Below, piece after piece: positions 1 through 8,471 of a DNA stretch of 64,000 nucleotides; positions within the stretch are counted from its first letter, which is position 1, and every line of letters begins with the position of its first letter. The translations under genes and the position numbers were made by a program. Source of the DNA: Ferruginibacter sp. HRS2-29 (lineage in GTDB: Bacteria > Bacteroidota > Bacteroidia > Chitinophagales > Chitinophagaceae); contig NZ_RJUB01000009.1 in NCBI RefSeq assembly GCF_024343615.1, positions 18,863 to 82,862 on the forward strand. Direction: 5' to 3'. A model generated the notes under the pieces. That model was not told the origin of the DNA, searched no databases, and was given only the letters and a program-made list of their open reading frames with translations.

Positions 1-52
1 TACAGATACCGCCTAAGTCGGGCAAAATTTATGTTTCATAATTTAACTATTC

Positions 53-172
53 TGTACACGATTTCCTGTACACGAAAAACAGTGTACAGGAAATCGTGTA
101 CAAGTTTTTTATTTTAAAAATCTGTACACGAAAGTTGTGCACGATTTTTCGTGTACAAAAAATCGTGTACAG
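53..172. repeat. Palindromic TGTACACGA word cluster upstream of GH31 gene
   Basis: The nonamer TGTACACGA or its reverse complement occurs repeatedly here. Bases 53-73 and 82-102 form a perfect 21-bp inverted repeat with an 8-nt loop. A second hairpin pairs CTGTACACGA (122-131) with TCGTGTACAG (163-172). It lies directly upstream of the GH31 gene, so it could be an operator or a member of the intergenic word elements seen across the window. No gene is seen in bases 1-226. Confidence 0.8.
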
Positions 173-226
173 CCTGCCTTCAGCTTAAGGAAAAGATTTT
201 CCCGTTACTTTGTGCAAATTTTCTGT

Positions 227-2593
227 ATGAAATTTTTCATCGCATTCATATTCATATTCACGATCGTTTGCAATAGCAGCGCACAGGAAGCCCCTGTGCA
301 GACCATCCAGCTGGCAAATGGCAAAGTAACCTGCATAAAATATTCCGGTAATATTTACAAACTCGTTTATTTACCGACGGGGTATACCCGCAATGAACTC
401 ATCAGCGATGCTGTCATTGCCCGGCCAAATTCTGTGGGGCAACCTTTGAAAGCCATTGAGGCAAAAGATGATAAGATCGTTTTTTCTTTTGAAAATTTTT
501 TAGGACAGATACAACCGTTTACAAAAGACGGCAACAATGGCTTTCGGTTCCAGCTTTCAAAAACGGAAAAAGTGTTTGGTGGCGGCGAACGTGCATTGCC
601 ATTGAACCGTCGTGGATATAAATTCAATCTTTACAACAACCCCTGGTATGGCTACAGCGAAGGTGCCGATAACCTGAATTATTCCGTCCCGTTTTTTACC
701 ACTTCCGATGGATATGGCCTTTTCTTCGACAATCCCAGCAAGGGATATGCTGATATAGGAAAATCGGATAGTACTATACTTGAAGTGGGTTTCAGCAGCG
801 GGGAACTCAATGTGTACGTCATTTTTGGAAAGGATTATAAAGAGATACTGGCGGGTTACAACCAACTCACCGGCACGCAGCCACTGCCGCCGCGTTGGGC
901 GCTGGGCAACCTGATGAGCCGCTTTGGCTATACCAGCGAAGCACAGGCAAAAGACATCCTGGGAAAAATGCAATCCGAAAATATCCCGGTGGATGCGATC
1001 ATCTTCGATCTTTTCTGGTTTGGCGACAGCATCAAAGGAACGATGGGCAATCTTGATTGGGTGAATAAAAAGAAATGGCCCGATCCGAAAAAGATGATCG
1101 CGGATTTCAAAAAGCAACAGGTGCAGACGATCCTGATCACCGAACCGTTTGTGGTGAAATCATCTGCCAATTATACTGCTTCTAAAAATTTCCTTGCTGT
1201 TGATAGCACCAATAAACCTTACACGATCGCTGATTTTTATTTCGGCGCAGGCGGGCTCATAGATATTTTCCGTAAAGATGCGCAGGATTGGTTCTGGAGC
1301 AAACACAGGCCGCAAATGAAAAACGGGGTAGAAGCCTGGTGGGGCGACCTGGGAGAACCGGAGAAACATCCCGCCAATCTTTATCACAATTTAAAAGACC
1401 TCGGTTTCAATAAACGTTTGTTCAAAGCCGATGAAGTGCATAATCTTTACGGCCATACCTGGACGAAAATGCTGTATGAAAAATACGCGAAGGAATATCC
1501 TTCAAAACGACTGTTTAGCCTCAACCGCAGCGGTTTTGCCGGTACACAGCGTTATGGTATCTTTCCCTGGAGTGGGGATGTAAGCCGCAGCTGGAGCGGG
1601 TTGAGGGCGCAACTGCCCATCATGCTGGGTATGAGCATGAGCGGCATTCCATATGCACATGCAGATGCGGGCGGGTTTGCAGGAGGTGAGGGCGATAATG
1701 AATTGTATGTGCGCTGGCTGCAGTTTGCGGCATTCACGCCGATCTTTCGTCCGCATGGAACGGCGCTGTATTCTGTAGATACGGCTACTTTCAGTTTTCC
1801 GAGTGAGGCAGCGTTGATTGCGGAGCCATTTGCAACGTATGCAAGAAATGCAATAAAAATGCGGTATTTACTATTGCCATATAATTATACTCTGGCTTAT
1901 AAGCAAGCAACCTATGGAGCGCCACTGGTTGCGCCACTGTATTATCATTTTCCACACGATACCGCTGTAATAAACATATCGGATGAATATATGTGGGGCG
2001 ACAATATTTTAGTTGCACCTGTTACCCAGAAAAATAAAAAGATAAAGGAAGTATATCTACCCGAAGGGAATTGGTATGATCTGAGGACTAACGATATAAA
2101 AAAAGGGAAAACCTCCGATTCTCTGTCTCTCGAAACTATTCCGGTTTATGTGAAAGAAGGAAGCTTTATACATTTCCTGACACCATCGGATTCTCATCGG
2201 GGTTCAGCATCTAACTTTTCTCTCAATGATGTGACAACTATTTATTACCCTTCGACTGATTCGACTACAGGAATTTTATACATGGATGATGGCGTTACAA
2301 AGGGTGTAAAAGGGGAAATAATTTCTTTCACTGGTATTACAAAAAATAATCGCTGCAGGATCACAATAAAATCAACTAAAGAGATGGGTAAACGAATTAT
2401 TCATATTCGGTTACCCGGTGATCTTAATTACTATAATACCGGTGCTATAAATGGAAAAGATATAAGTGAATATGATATTGTAAAGGATACTTACTTTCTT
2501 ACCAGGCCATCTTCTTTATATACAGGTATAAACATTGAGTTTTCCGGAAAGCCGGTCATCTTTGAATTTCAACTTGATAAAAAAACATTTTAA
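227..2593 (+). CDS. Secreted glycoside hydrolase family 31 (alpha-glucosidase-like)
   Basis: Predicted exported exo-glycosidase that removes terminal alpha-linked sugars from oligosaccharides in the periplasm or at the surface. The protein is 788 aa from the ATG at 227. That start is preferred over an in-frame start at 137 because it places a signal peptide (MKFFIAFIFIFTIV, cleavage after SSAQ) at the N-terminus, and the longer start would lie inside palindromic DNA. An N-terminal beta-sandwich is followed by the (beta/alpha)8 barrel. WWGDLGEPE carries the likely nucleophile (about D373) and WSGD the likely acid/base (about D451); HADAGGF follows. GH31 also contains alpha-xylosidases and sulfoquinovosidases, so the substrate is open. 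The stop overlaps the prmA start as TAATG. Confidence 0.9.
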   Translation: MKFFIAFIFIFTIVCNSSAQEAPVQTIQLANGKVTCIKYSGNIYKLVYLPTGYTRNELISDAVIARPNSVGQPLKAIEAKDDKIVFSFENFLGQIQPFTKDGNNGFRFQLSKTEKVFGGGERALPLNRRGYKFNLYNNPWYGYSEGADNLNYSVPFFTTSDGYGLFFDNPSKGYADIGKSDSTILEVGFSSGELNVYVIFGKDYKEILAGYNQLTGTQPLPPRWALGNLMSRFGYTSEAQAKDILGKMQSENIPVDAIIFDLFWFGDSIKGTMGNLDWVNKKKWPDPKKMIADFKKQQVQTILITEPFVVKSSANYTASKNFLAVDSTNKPYTIADFYFGAGGLIDIFRKDAQDWFWSKHRPQMKNGVEAWWGDLGEPEKHPANLYHNLKDLGFNKRLFKADEVHNLYGHTWTKMLYEKYAKEYPSKRLFSLNRSGFAGTQRYGIFPWSGDVSRSWSGLRAQLPIMLGMSMSGIPYAHADAGGFAGGEGDNELYVRWLQFAAFTPIFRPHGTALYSVDTATFSFPSEAALIAEPFATYARNAIKMRYLLLPYNYTLAYKQATYGAPLVAPLYYHFPHDTAVINISDEYMWGDNILVAPVTQKNKKIKEVYLPEGNWYDLRTNDIKKGKTSDSLSLETIPVYVKEGSFIHFLTPSDSHRGSASNFSLNDVTTIYYPSTDSTTGILYMDDGVTKGVKGEIISFTGITKNNRCRITIKSTKEMGKRIIHIRLPGDLNYYNTGAINGKDISEYDIVKDTYFLTRPSSLYTGINIEFSGKPVIFEFQLDKKTF

Positions 2594-3417
2594 TGAACTA
2601 CATAGAATTCGATTTCACCCCAGAAGATAAATTACAGCAGGAACAACTCATCGCCCTTCTCAGTGAAGAAGGCTTCGAGGGTTTTGAAGAAACGCCGGGT
2701 ACGCTTAAAGCGTTCATCAAAGAAGAAGACTGGCAGGAGCCGCGGTTTTACGATATCATGGGTTTGTTTCCGGGGTTGAAATATTGCCAGGAAATTGTGG
2801 AGAACCGCAACTGGAACGAGCAGTGGGAATCTTCTTTCGAGCCGGTACTGGTGAATGATTTCGCGGCCATCAGGGCTTCTTTTCACGAACCGATCACGAC
2901 AGTAAAACACGAGATCGTCATCACTCCGAAAATGAGCTTTGGCACCGGCCATCACGCCACTACCTACCTGATGATGGAGCAGATGGCCGAAATTGATTTT
3001 ACGGGCAAGACCGTCATCGACTTCGGAACGGGCACCGGGGTGCTGGCCATCCTGGCGGAAAAGCTGGGAGCGGAGAAGATCGAAGCGCTGGACAACGACG
3101 AATGGAGTATCGATAATTCGCGGGAAAATATCGATGCAAACGCATGTAAACGCATACACCTGTATAAGGCGGAAACCATAGAACCATCGGTAAAAGCGGA
3201 TATCATCCTGGCCAATATCAACCTGAATGTGATCACGGCCAACCTGGATGCCATTACCGCCGTATGCAAACCCGATACTGTCGTACTGTTCAGCGGCTTG
3301 CTGGCAACTGATAAAGATATCATCATCCCGCGGCTGGAAAACAATAATCTGGCCATAATCGGCGTTTTTGAACGCAATAACTGGTTGGCAATCAAAACGA
3401 AGTACACAGACTGTTGA
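2593..3417 (+). CDS. prmA: Ribosomal protein L11 methyltransferase
   Basis: Class I SAM-dependent methyltransferase that methylates lysines and the alpha-amino group of ribosomal protein L11 in the cytoplasm. The protein is 274 aa, close to the usual PrmA length. An N-terminal substrate-recognition domain (about 1-100) precedes the Rossmann domain. Motif I VIDFGTGTGVLAI binds SAM and ILANINLNVI is the family's conserved post-IV segment. The start codon shares its A with the upstream stop (TAATG), so translation is probably coupled to the GH31 gene although the functions are unrelated. The short 80-nt gap to plsY contains a promoter, so plsY is probably separate. Confidence 0.93.
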   Translation: MNYIEFDFTPEDKLQQEQLIALLSEEGFEGFEETPGTLKAFIKEEDWQEPRFYDIMGLFPGLKYCQEIVENRNWNEQWESSFEPVLVNDFAAIRASFHEPITTVKHEIVITPKMSFGTGHHATTYLMMEQMAEIDFTGKTVIDFGTGTGVLAILAEKLGAEKIEALDNDEWSIDNSRENIDANACKRIHLYKAETIEPSVKADIILANINLNVITANLDAITAVCKPDTVVLFSGLLATDKDIIIPRLENNNLAIIGVFERNNWLAIKTKYTDC

Positions 3418-3438
3418 TAACTCCAATGTTAATTTAAC

Positions 3439-3469
3439 TTTAAGAACTGCGTTTTTTTCCTTAAGTTTG
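3439..3469 (+). promoter_or_regulatory. Putative Bacteroidota-type promoter of plsY
   Basis: TAAGTTTG at 3462-3469 matches the phylum's -7 box TAnnTTTG exactly. TTTA at 3439-3442, 19 nt upstream, is a near match to the -33 TTTG. Transcription would start near 3474, about 25 nt before the plsY ATG. Confidence 0.55.
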
Positions 3470-3497
3470 TAATATCAACTCAATCTAAAGATTCCGA

Positions 3498-4145
3498 ATG
3501 AAAGAACTAATTCTCGTCATTTGTGCCTATTTAATTGGTTCAATTCCTACAGCATTACTTGTCAGCCGAAAGTTTTTCGGCATAGATATCAGGGATTACG
3601 GTAGCGGCAATATGGGTGCTACCAATACTTTCAGGGTACTGGGTTCAAAATACGGTACCATTGTAATGATCATCGACATTCTTAAAGGTGTGACCGCGGT
3701 TGCCCTTTTCAACCTCCTTCCATTTTATTTACATCACGAGCTGGAAAGGACAAACCTTATGATCTGCCTGGGTTTATCGGCGGTCTTAGGGCATGTGTTC
3801 CCGATCTATGCCAACTTTAAGGGTGGCAAAGGAGTGGCTACCTTATTTGGTATGCTGCTGGCCATCCAGCCCATCATTGCAGTAAGCTGTGTAGGCGTAT
3901 TCCTTTTGGTATTGTTTCTTACAAGATATGTTTCCCTTAGTTCCATCCTTGGAGCGGTCATGCTGCCGATCTGTGTATTATGGATCTGGAACGATGATGT
4001 GGTGCTTTATCGCGTATTTGCCATACTGGTAGCTGCTATGGTTGTATTGACCCACCAGAAAAATATCGGCCGCATCCTTCGTGGTGTGGAAAGCCGTGTT
4101 CCGATCCTGAAGCACAGGGATCGCCGGAAATCACGACGTAAATAA
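3498..4145 (+). CDS. plsY: Glycerol-3-phosphate acyltransferase PlsY
   Basis: Inner-membrane acyltransferase that moves an acyl group from acyl-phosphate to glycerol-3-phosphate, the first step of phospholipid synthesis. The protein is 215 aa, with about five membrane segments (first at residues 1-20). Conserved PlsY motifs are visible: SIPTALLVSR with DIRDYGSGNMGATN early, GHVFPIYANFKGGKGVAT in the middle, and THQKNIGRILRG near the C-terminus. The basic tail (HRDRRKSRRK) is cytoplasmic. It stands alone between a promoter upstream and a terminator downstream. Confidence 0.95.
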   Translation: MKELILVICAYLIGSIPTALLVSRKFFGIDIRDYGSGNMGATNTFRVLGSKYGTIVMIIDILKGVTAVALFNLLPFYLHHELERTNLMICLGLSAVLGHVFPIYANFKGGKGVATLFGMLLAIQPIIAVSCVGVFLLVLFLTRYVSLSSILGAVMLPICVLWIWNDDVVLYRVFAILVAAMVVLTHQKNIGRILRGVESRVPILKHRDRRKSRRK

Positions 4146-4170
4146 TCAGCCAGTTTATCTTCAACTTATA

Positions 4171-4202
4171 AACAGGGTTTCCGGTTACCGGGAACCCTGT
4201 TC
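4171..4202 (+). terminator. Intrinsic terminator after plsY
   Basis: AACAGGGTTTCCGG and CCGGGAACCCTGTT form a 14-bp stem with one mismatch and a short loop. It is followed by CTTCTTTAC, a weak U-tract, 26 nt after the plsY stop. Confidence 0.65.
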
Positions 4203-4233
4203 TTCTTTACACCTCTCAAACATCCGTCATCCT

Positions 4234-4266
4234 TTGTCTGTGGTCCGTGGTCTGTAGTCTGTGGTC
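4234..4266 (+). repeat. GTGGTC word element (class J)
   Basis: CTGTGGTC-type octamers are repeated four times with small changes (GTCTGTGGTCCGTGGTC and on). The reverse complement of the same word is seen far away at 53828-53854. No second arm is present locally. Confidence 0.6.
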
Positions 4267-4333
4267 GGGCTTCCCCCTTGTTAAACTATTTCACTTCCGT
4301 ACGATAATAATAGTTTGGTACAGCAATTGTTTA

Positions 4334-4341
4334 TAGGTTTG
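4334..4341 (+). promoter_or_regulatory. Putative -7 element of the M48 protease gene
   Basis: TAGGTTTG matches TAnnTTTG. A TTTG lies at 4314-4317, but at 16 nt the spacing is shorter than usual. Transcription would begin about 17 nt before the ATG at 4363, which favours that start over one at 4315. Confidence 0.4.
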
Positions 4342-4362
4342 CAAAAGCAAAAACCCATAAAC

Positions 4363-5178
4363 ATGAAAAAATTATTCCTATCAGCAATTACCGCCTCCAC
4401 ACTTCTTGCCGCATGCAGCACCAATGGTGTTACCGGCAGAAAACAGCTGGCGCTTTTCCCCGAATCAACTTTGCAGCAGGAAGCTGTATCTCAATACCAG
4501 TCTTTCCTCAGCGAGAATAAAGTGGTGAGCCAATCTTCCAGTAAAGATGCCGAAATGGTAAAAAGGGTGGGTACGCGTATCGCGAATGCGATCACCAGCT
4601 ACTACGCTAAAGACCCAAAGATCTCCGCAGAACTAAAAGACTACAAATGGGAATTCAACCTTGTAGATAATAAAGAAGTGAATGCCTGGTGTATGCCGGG
4701 TGGTAAAGTGGTAGTATATACCGGCCTATTGCCGATCACTCAAAATGAAGCGGCATTGTCTATCGTTCTTGGTCACGAGATCACCCACGCGGTGGCACAT
4801 CATGGCAACGAACGTATGAGCCAGGGTGCATTGGCGCAGGGCCTGCAGGTGGCTGGAAATATTTTCACTCAAAACAGGACGCAGGCAAATGCCTTATTTA
4901 ACAATGTATTTGCCCCGGCTGCACAAGTAGGCGTTTTATTGCCAAATTCACGCAAGCAGGAATATGAAGCCGATCACTACGGGTTGATATTCGCGGCGAT
5001 AGCAGGCTACAATCCACAGGAGGCGGTAAGTTTCTGGCAGAGGATGGCGGCAGCTTCGGCCGGCGCTCAAAAACCACCGGTGTTCTTATCGACTCACCCG
5101 GCTGATGATGCCAGGATAGCGCAGATCCAGAAGTATATGCCTGAAGCGTTGTCTTACTACAAGCCCATTAAGAAATAG
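4363..5178 (+). CDS. M48-family zinc metalloprotease, lipoprotein
   Basis: Periplasm-facing, lipid-anchored peptidase of the BepA/Oma1-like M48 family, probably a quality-control protease for outer-membrane or periplasmic proteins. The protein is 271 aa from the ATG at 4363, which gives a lipoprotein signal with lipobox LAAC (C18). An upstream in-frame start at 4315 would bury that signal. The zinc site is HEITH (H138, E139, H142) and the third ligand is the Glu in YEADHYGL. The segment LPNSRKQEYEADHYG is typical of the family. No TPR tail is present, so this is the short single-domain form. A strong terminator follows. Confidence 0.92.
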   Translation: MKKLFLSAITASTLLAACSTNGVTGRKQLALFPESTLQQEAVSQYQSFLSENKVVSQSSSKDAEMVKRVGTRIANAITSYYAKDPKISAELKDYKWEFNLVDNKEVNAWCMPGGKVVVYTGLLPITQNEAALSIVLGHEITHAVAHHGNERMSQGALAQGLQVAGNIFTQNRTQANALFNNVFAPAAQVGVLLPNSRKQEYEADHYGLIFAAIAGYNPQEAVSFWQRMAAASAGAQKPPVFLSTHPADDARIAQIQKYMPEALSYYKPIKK

Positions 5179-5180
5179 TT

Positions 5181-5288
5181 TGCTGGATGCTGGTTACCAG
5201 ATGCTGGTAGGTCATGATAATTGAAGTGAGATTTAATAATGCACTTTATAAATAAGGAAATATCCGGTAACCAGGATCCAGCATCCAC
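5181..5288. repeat. Word element class I (TGCTGGATGCTGGTTACC), two arms
   Basis: Arm 1 (5181-5211) iterates TGCTGGATGCTGG and GTTACCAG. Arm 2 (5264-5288) carries the reverse complements GGTAACCAG and CCAGCATCC. The loop is about 50 nt. Related arms appear at 6296-6333 and 10787-10919. Confidence 0.75.
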
Positions 5289-5319
5289 CAATTATAAAAT
5301 ATCTCAATATATCAACATT

Positions 5320-5345
5320 CTCCGTGGTTTCACGGAGTTTTTTTT
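5320..5345 (+). terminator. Intrinsic terminator after the M48 gene
   Basis: CTCCGTG, loop GTTT, CACGGAG, then a run of eight T. This is a classical rho-independent terminator. Confidence 0.9.
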
Positions 5346-5377
5346 GACCGGGACTACCGTTTTTGCTCAAAAAGCCT

Positions 5378-5484
5378 TACTTTTGTACACTCTAATGATC
5401 TGCTTTGCCGGTAAAATGCCCTTTGGGGTTCATCTGCATTCGTGCATTAGGGGCATTATACACTTTTAACTAAATAGTTTTATC
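5378..5484 (+). promoter_or_regulatory. Promoter and structured leader of the OmdA-like gene
   Basis: TACTTTTG at 5378-5385 fits the -7 box; no good -33 box is seen. It would give a leader of about 95 nt. In the leader AATGCCC (5415-5421) pairs with GGGCATT (5451-5457), with CTGCATTCGTGCATTAG in the loop. I recognise no known riboswitch or thermosensor. Confidence 0.4.
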
Positions 5485-6138
5485 ATGGCGTTAGAAACGA
5501 TGTTTGAAAAATTGCAATTGAAGAACGAGAAGAACCTGCTGATACAAGGATTGCCTTCTTCCATAGAAAAACAGTTCCTGAAATTGAATTTTGCAAAAAG
5601 CGTAACGCCTCTTTTAAGAAGCCGCCGGATAGATTTCGCACTCGTTTTTGCTGTAAATAAAAAACAACTGGTAGATATTCTTACAGATGTATTGCCAGCG
5701 ATGGCCGATCAGCCAAATTTCTGGATCGCGTATCCAAAAGTGGCTGCCAAGATAGCCAGCGACCTTACCCGCGATCATAGCTGGGAGTGTATCCAATGCT
5801 TTGAGCTTGAAGCTATGCATGAGGTAGAACTGGATAACGTATGGAGGGCCATGCGTTTTATGCCTAAAGCTTGGAGCAAGGTTACTAAAACAAAATCACC
5901 CGTAGCTACGCAGCAATCGCTGAAAGTGGCCAAGAATATTTCGGTACCGGAAGAACTCAAAGTCTTGTTCAAAAAGAACAAACCCGCCAGTATTTTCTTC
6001 GACAGCCTTTCTTTTACCAATAAGAAGGAATATGTGGAATTTATCGCCGGTGCTAAAAAAGAAGAAACCAAAACACGCCGCCTCGACGCGGTGATGGAAA
6101 AATTGAATACGGGCAAGATGAGCCCATCGGCGAAATAA
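5485..6138 (+). CDS. DUF3052-like and YdeI/OmdA-domain protein
   Basis: Cytoplasmic protein of 217 aa. The C-terminal part (about residues 148-217; VPEELKVLFKKN, FFDSLSFTNKKEYVEFIAGAKKEETKTRRL) matches the bacteriocin-protection YdeI/OmpD-associated family. The N-terminal 125 residues resemble the DUF3052-like fold often found in front of it in Bacteroidota. YdeI family members have been linked to resistance to polymyxin and antimicrobial peptides, but the biochemical role is unknown. No signal peptide or membrane segment is seen. It is a single gene with its own leader and terminator. Confidence 0.8.
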   Translation: MALETMFEKLQLKNEKNLLIQGLPSSIEKQFLKLNFAKSVTPLLRSRRIDFALVFAVNKKQLVDILTDVLPAMADQPNFWIAYPKVAAKIASDLTRDHSWECIQCFELEAMHEVELDNVWRAMRFMPKAWSKVTKTKSPVATQQSLKVAKNISVPEELKVLFKKNKPASIFFDSLSFTNKKEYVEFIAGAKKEETKTRRLDAVMEKLNTGKMSPSAK

Positions 6139-6189
6139 ATCGCATATTTTATTGATTATTTAGATTTCACTGATATTTTGTAAGATTTT

Positions 6190-6217
6190 GATCCTCGCTG
6201 TTTGGCGGGGATTTTTT
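6190..6217 (+). terminator. Intrinsic terminator after the OmdA-like gene
   Basis: ATCCTCGC, loop, GCGGGGAT (one G-U pair) followed by TTTTTC. Confidence 0.8.
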
Positions 6218-6295
6218 CTGGAAGTTATATGATGGATATACCCGACCGTGAATTATTCGGTTTAGATACTAATGACGTATGCTTCGCTAAAATAA

Positions 6296-6333
6296 CCAGC
6301 AACCAGTATCCAGCATCTTGCTTCCTGCATCAC
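6296..6333. repeat. Word element class I, single arm
   Basis: CCAGCAACCAGTATCCAGC and a following TGCATC copy repeat the class I word. They run up to and just into the 3' end of dnaG, whose stop is at 6330. Confidence 0.6.
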
Positions 6334-8279
6334 TTGATGATCACCGTTCCCAGCTGCCTCGTAAGGTCTATCTCCATCTGTTTCAAATGCTGATGCGTTT
6401 GCAGGAAAAGCATTTGCTCGTCCTGGTTAGTGGCATGCTCCAGTTCGCGTTGGTTCTCTTCGATCAGTTTTTTGATCTTGCGCAGCTTCAGGTAATTAAG
6501 GGTAGAAGTCACTTCTTCCCGGAAAAGGTCTTCGCGTGTAGGGATATGCCCTTCAAAATGCTCTTTCCATTTAGGGCTTATCTCTGTATTGGAGTCCATG
6601 ATAGTGATCACCAGGTGGTTGATCGATGGGTCTTCGTGGTATAAAAAACTCTTGGCATTCGGGTTCAATCCTTCGTTGTACCAGGTTTTATAGAGTTCAT
6701 AAATGTTGACGAGCTCTTTATTCTCCATCATCTTATCCAGTTCGTTTTCGGCTATCTGCGTAAAAAGATATTCCGCCACACTTTGCTCTTCGTTCCATTT
6801 TTTTACACCAAATTCCAGCAGGCTGCGTACCATGGCACGCTCGTTCATCTCATCCCTGTTAAACAGGTTGAGCACTTCGTCCATCGGCGTTTCTTCCGGC
6901 ATGCCATCGGGAATTACCAGTGCAGGCTGCTCACTGCGGAAAGAACGTTGTTCGTCTTTGGTAACTTTATCACGAATGAATTTATTGACAAGATTATTGA
7001 GCCCGCTTTCTTCGATCTTGAGTATTTCCGACACCTGCTTGATATAATCCTGCCGGCGTGTAAATTCTTCTGTCTTGGTGATCTTCGACAATGTTTCCGC
7101 AATCTGGTTCACGATCTGTGACTTTTGCGAAGAATCATTGCCGGCATCTTTCAGCGACACTTCCAGCTGAAAGAGGATGAAATCTTTTTTATTGACCCTT
7201 ACAAATTCGCGAAACGCTTCGGCGCCCACTTTATTTACATAACTATCCGGGTCTTCCTTATCAGGGATCAATACCAGCCTTACATTAAGGCCTTCTTCAA
7301 GCGCCAGGTCCATTCCGCGGAGCGCTGCTTTCACACCGGCGCCATCGCCATCGTAAATGATCGTGAGATTGTTGGTGTATTTTTTTATCAGCCTCAACTG
7401 GTCCGGTGTCAATGAAGTACCTCCACTCGCCACCACATTTTCCACACCGGCCTGGTGCAGGCTCACCACATCGGTATAACCTTCTACCAGCAGGCATTCA
7501 TCTGCCTTATCAATTGCCATCCTGGCAAAATAGGAGCCGTAAAGTATCTTGCTTTTTACATATATCTCATTCTCGGGCGTGTTGATATATTTCGGCGCTT
7601 TGTCATTGGTCTTGATCACCCTTGCGCCAAAACCCAGCACTTTCCCGCTCTGGTTGTGAATCGGGAAAATGATACGTCCACGATAATTGTCCAGCATGCC
7701 GCGATCATCACGGTTTACGATCAACCCGCTTTTTTTCAGGTTTTCCGGGTTGTATTGTGCGGCCGTGGCAGCCGTTGCCAAAGACTTACCCCCGGAGAGA
7801 TTATAACCTATCTGGAATTTGCGGATGATCTCTTCCCGGAAACCCCGCTCTTTGAGGTAACTCATCGCCACATCCTGTCCTTCTTCGGTATTGAAAAGGG
7901 AATCAGAAAAATATTTCTGCGCAAAACTGTTGATGATGTACAGGCTGTCGGCAGTTTGCTGCGTGAGTTTTACCTCCGGGCTTACTTCGGTTTCCTCTAT
8001 TTCTACATTGTATTTATTGGCCAGCCATTTAAGCGCTTCCACATAACTGTATTTTTCCAGTTCCATGAGAAAGCCGATGCTGTTGCCGCTTTTGCCGCAG
8101 CCGAAACATTTGTAGATCTCTTTGGTAGGGGAAACGGTGAACGACGGGGATTTTTCGTTGTGAAAAGGGCAGAGGCCGAGATAATTCACCCCACGTTTCT
8201 TCAATTTTACAAACGAGCCCACAATATCGATGATATCGATGCGGCTGAGTATCTGCTGTATGGTTTCCTGGCTGATCAA
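6330..8279 (-). CDS. dnaG: DNA primase
   Basis: Synthesises RNA primers for replication on the lagging strand. The protein is 649 aa, full length for the family. The N-terminal CHC2 zinc finger has C37, H40, C58 and C61. The Toprim core shows LLVEGYTDV and IIYDGDGAG, which hold the catalytic acidic residues, and a helical helicase-interacting C-terminal region follows. The start is a TTG at 8279: it gives the canonical MISQETIQQILSRIDIIDIVG start, and an in-frame TAG lies only 10 bases upstream. The word element C begins about 12 nt upstream of this TTG, so the element may have replaced a former 5' end. Confidence 0.96.
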   Translation of the reverse strand: MISQETIQQILSRIDIIDIVGSFVKLKKRGVNYLGLCPFHNEKSPSFTVSPTKEIYKCFGCGKSGNSIGFLMELEKYSYVEALKWLANKYNVEIEETEVSPEVKLTQQTADSLYIINSFAQKYFSDSLFNTEEGQDVAMSYLKERGFREEIIRKFQIGYNLSGGKSLATAATAAQYNPENLKKSGLIVNRDDRGMLDNYRGRIIFPIHNQSGKVLGFGARVIKTNDKAPKYINTPENEIYVKSKILYGSYFARMAIDKADECLLVEGYTDVVSLHQAGVENVVASGGTSLTPDQLRLIKKYTNNLTIIYDGDGAGVKAALRGMDLALEEGLNVRLVLIPDKEDPDSYVNKVGAEAFREFVRVNKKDFILFQLEVSLKDAGNDSSQKSQIVNQIAETLSKITKTEEFTRRQDYIKQVSEILKIEESGLNNLVNKFIRDKVTKDEQRSFRSEQPALVIPDGMPEETPMDEVLNLFNRDEMNERAMVRSLLEFGVKKWNEEQSVAEYLFTQIAENELDKMMENKELVNIYELYKTWYNEGLNPNAKSFLYHEDPSINHLVITIMDSNTEISPKWKEHFEGHIPTREDLFREEVTSTLNYLKLRKIKKLIEENQRELEHATNQDEQMLFLQTHQHLKQMEIDLTRQLGTVIIK

Positions 8280-8291
8280 GATGTAAAACTA

Positions 8292-8407
8292 GTTCAAAAG
8301 GTTGAAAGTTCAAGGTTGAAAGTCAACTGACGATGTGACAATACTTCAACATCCGAAAATACTTACTGACCGGGAAAACTTTCAACCTTCAACCTTCAAC
8401 TTTTAAC
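8292..8407. repeat. Word element class C (GGTTGAA), two arms between divergent genes
   Basis: Arm 1 (8292-8326) iterates GGTTGAAAGTTCAA. Arm 2 (8377-8407) iterates its complement TTCAACCTTCAACC. The loop is about 50 nt. The same word occurs at 52427-52553 and 58665-58855. Confidence 0.85.
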
Positions 8408-8471
8408 CATTTAAATATCCTGTTTTTCGGGATTTACTGATATCTTTAACGTCACAAAAAACAAAACACAC

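Noticed and set aside
137..226. Extended start of the GH31 gene at 137
   Set aside because: It would place 30 polar residues ahead of a clear signal peptide and start inside palindromic DNA.
2632..3426. 264-codon open frame opposite prmA
   Set aside because: It mirrors the strongly conserved prmA gene and has composition expected from an antisense frame.
5239..5469. 76-codon open frame between the M48 and OmdA-like genes
   Set aside because: It runs through a word element, a strong terminator and a leader hairpin and has no recognisable sequence.
7455..8330. 291-codon open frame opposite dnaG
   Set aside because: It is antisense to conserved dnaG sequence, including the zinc finger, and has no promoter or domain.
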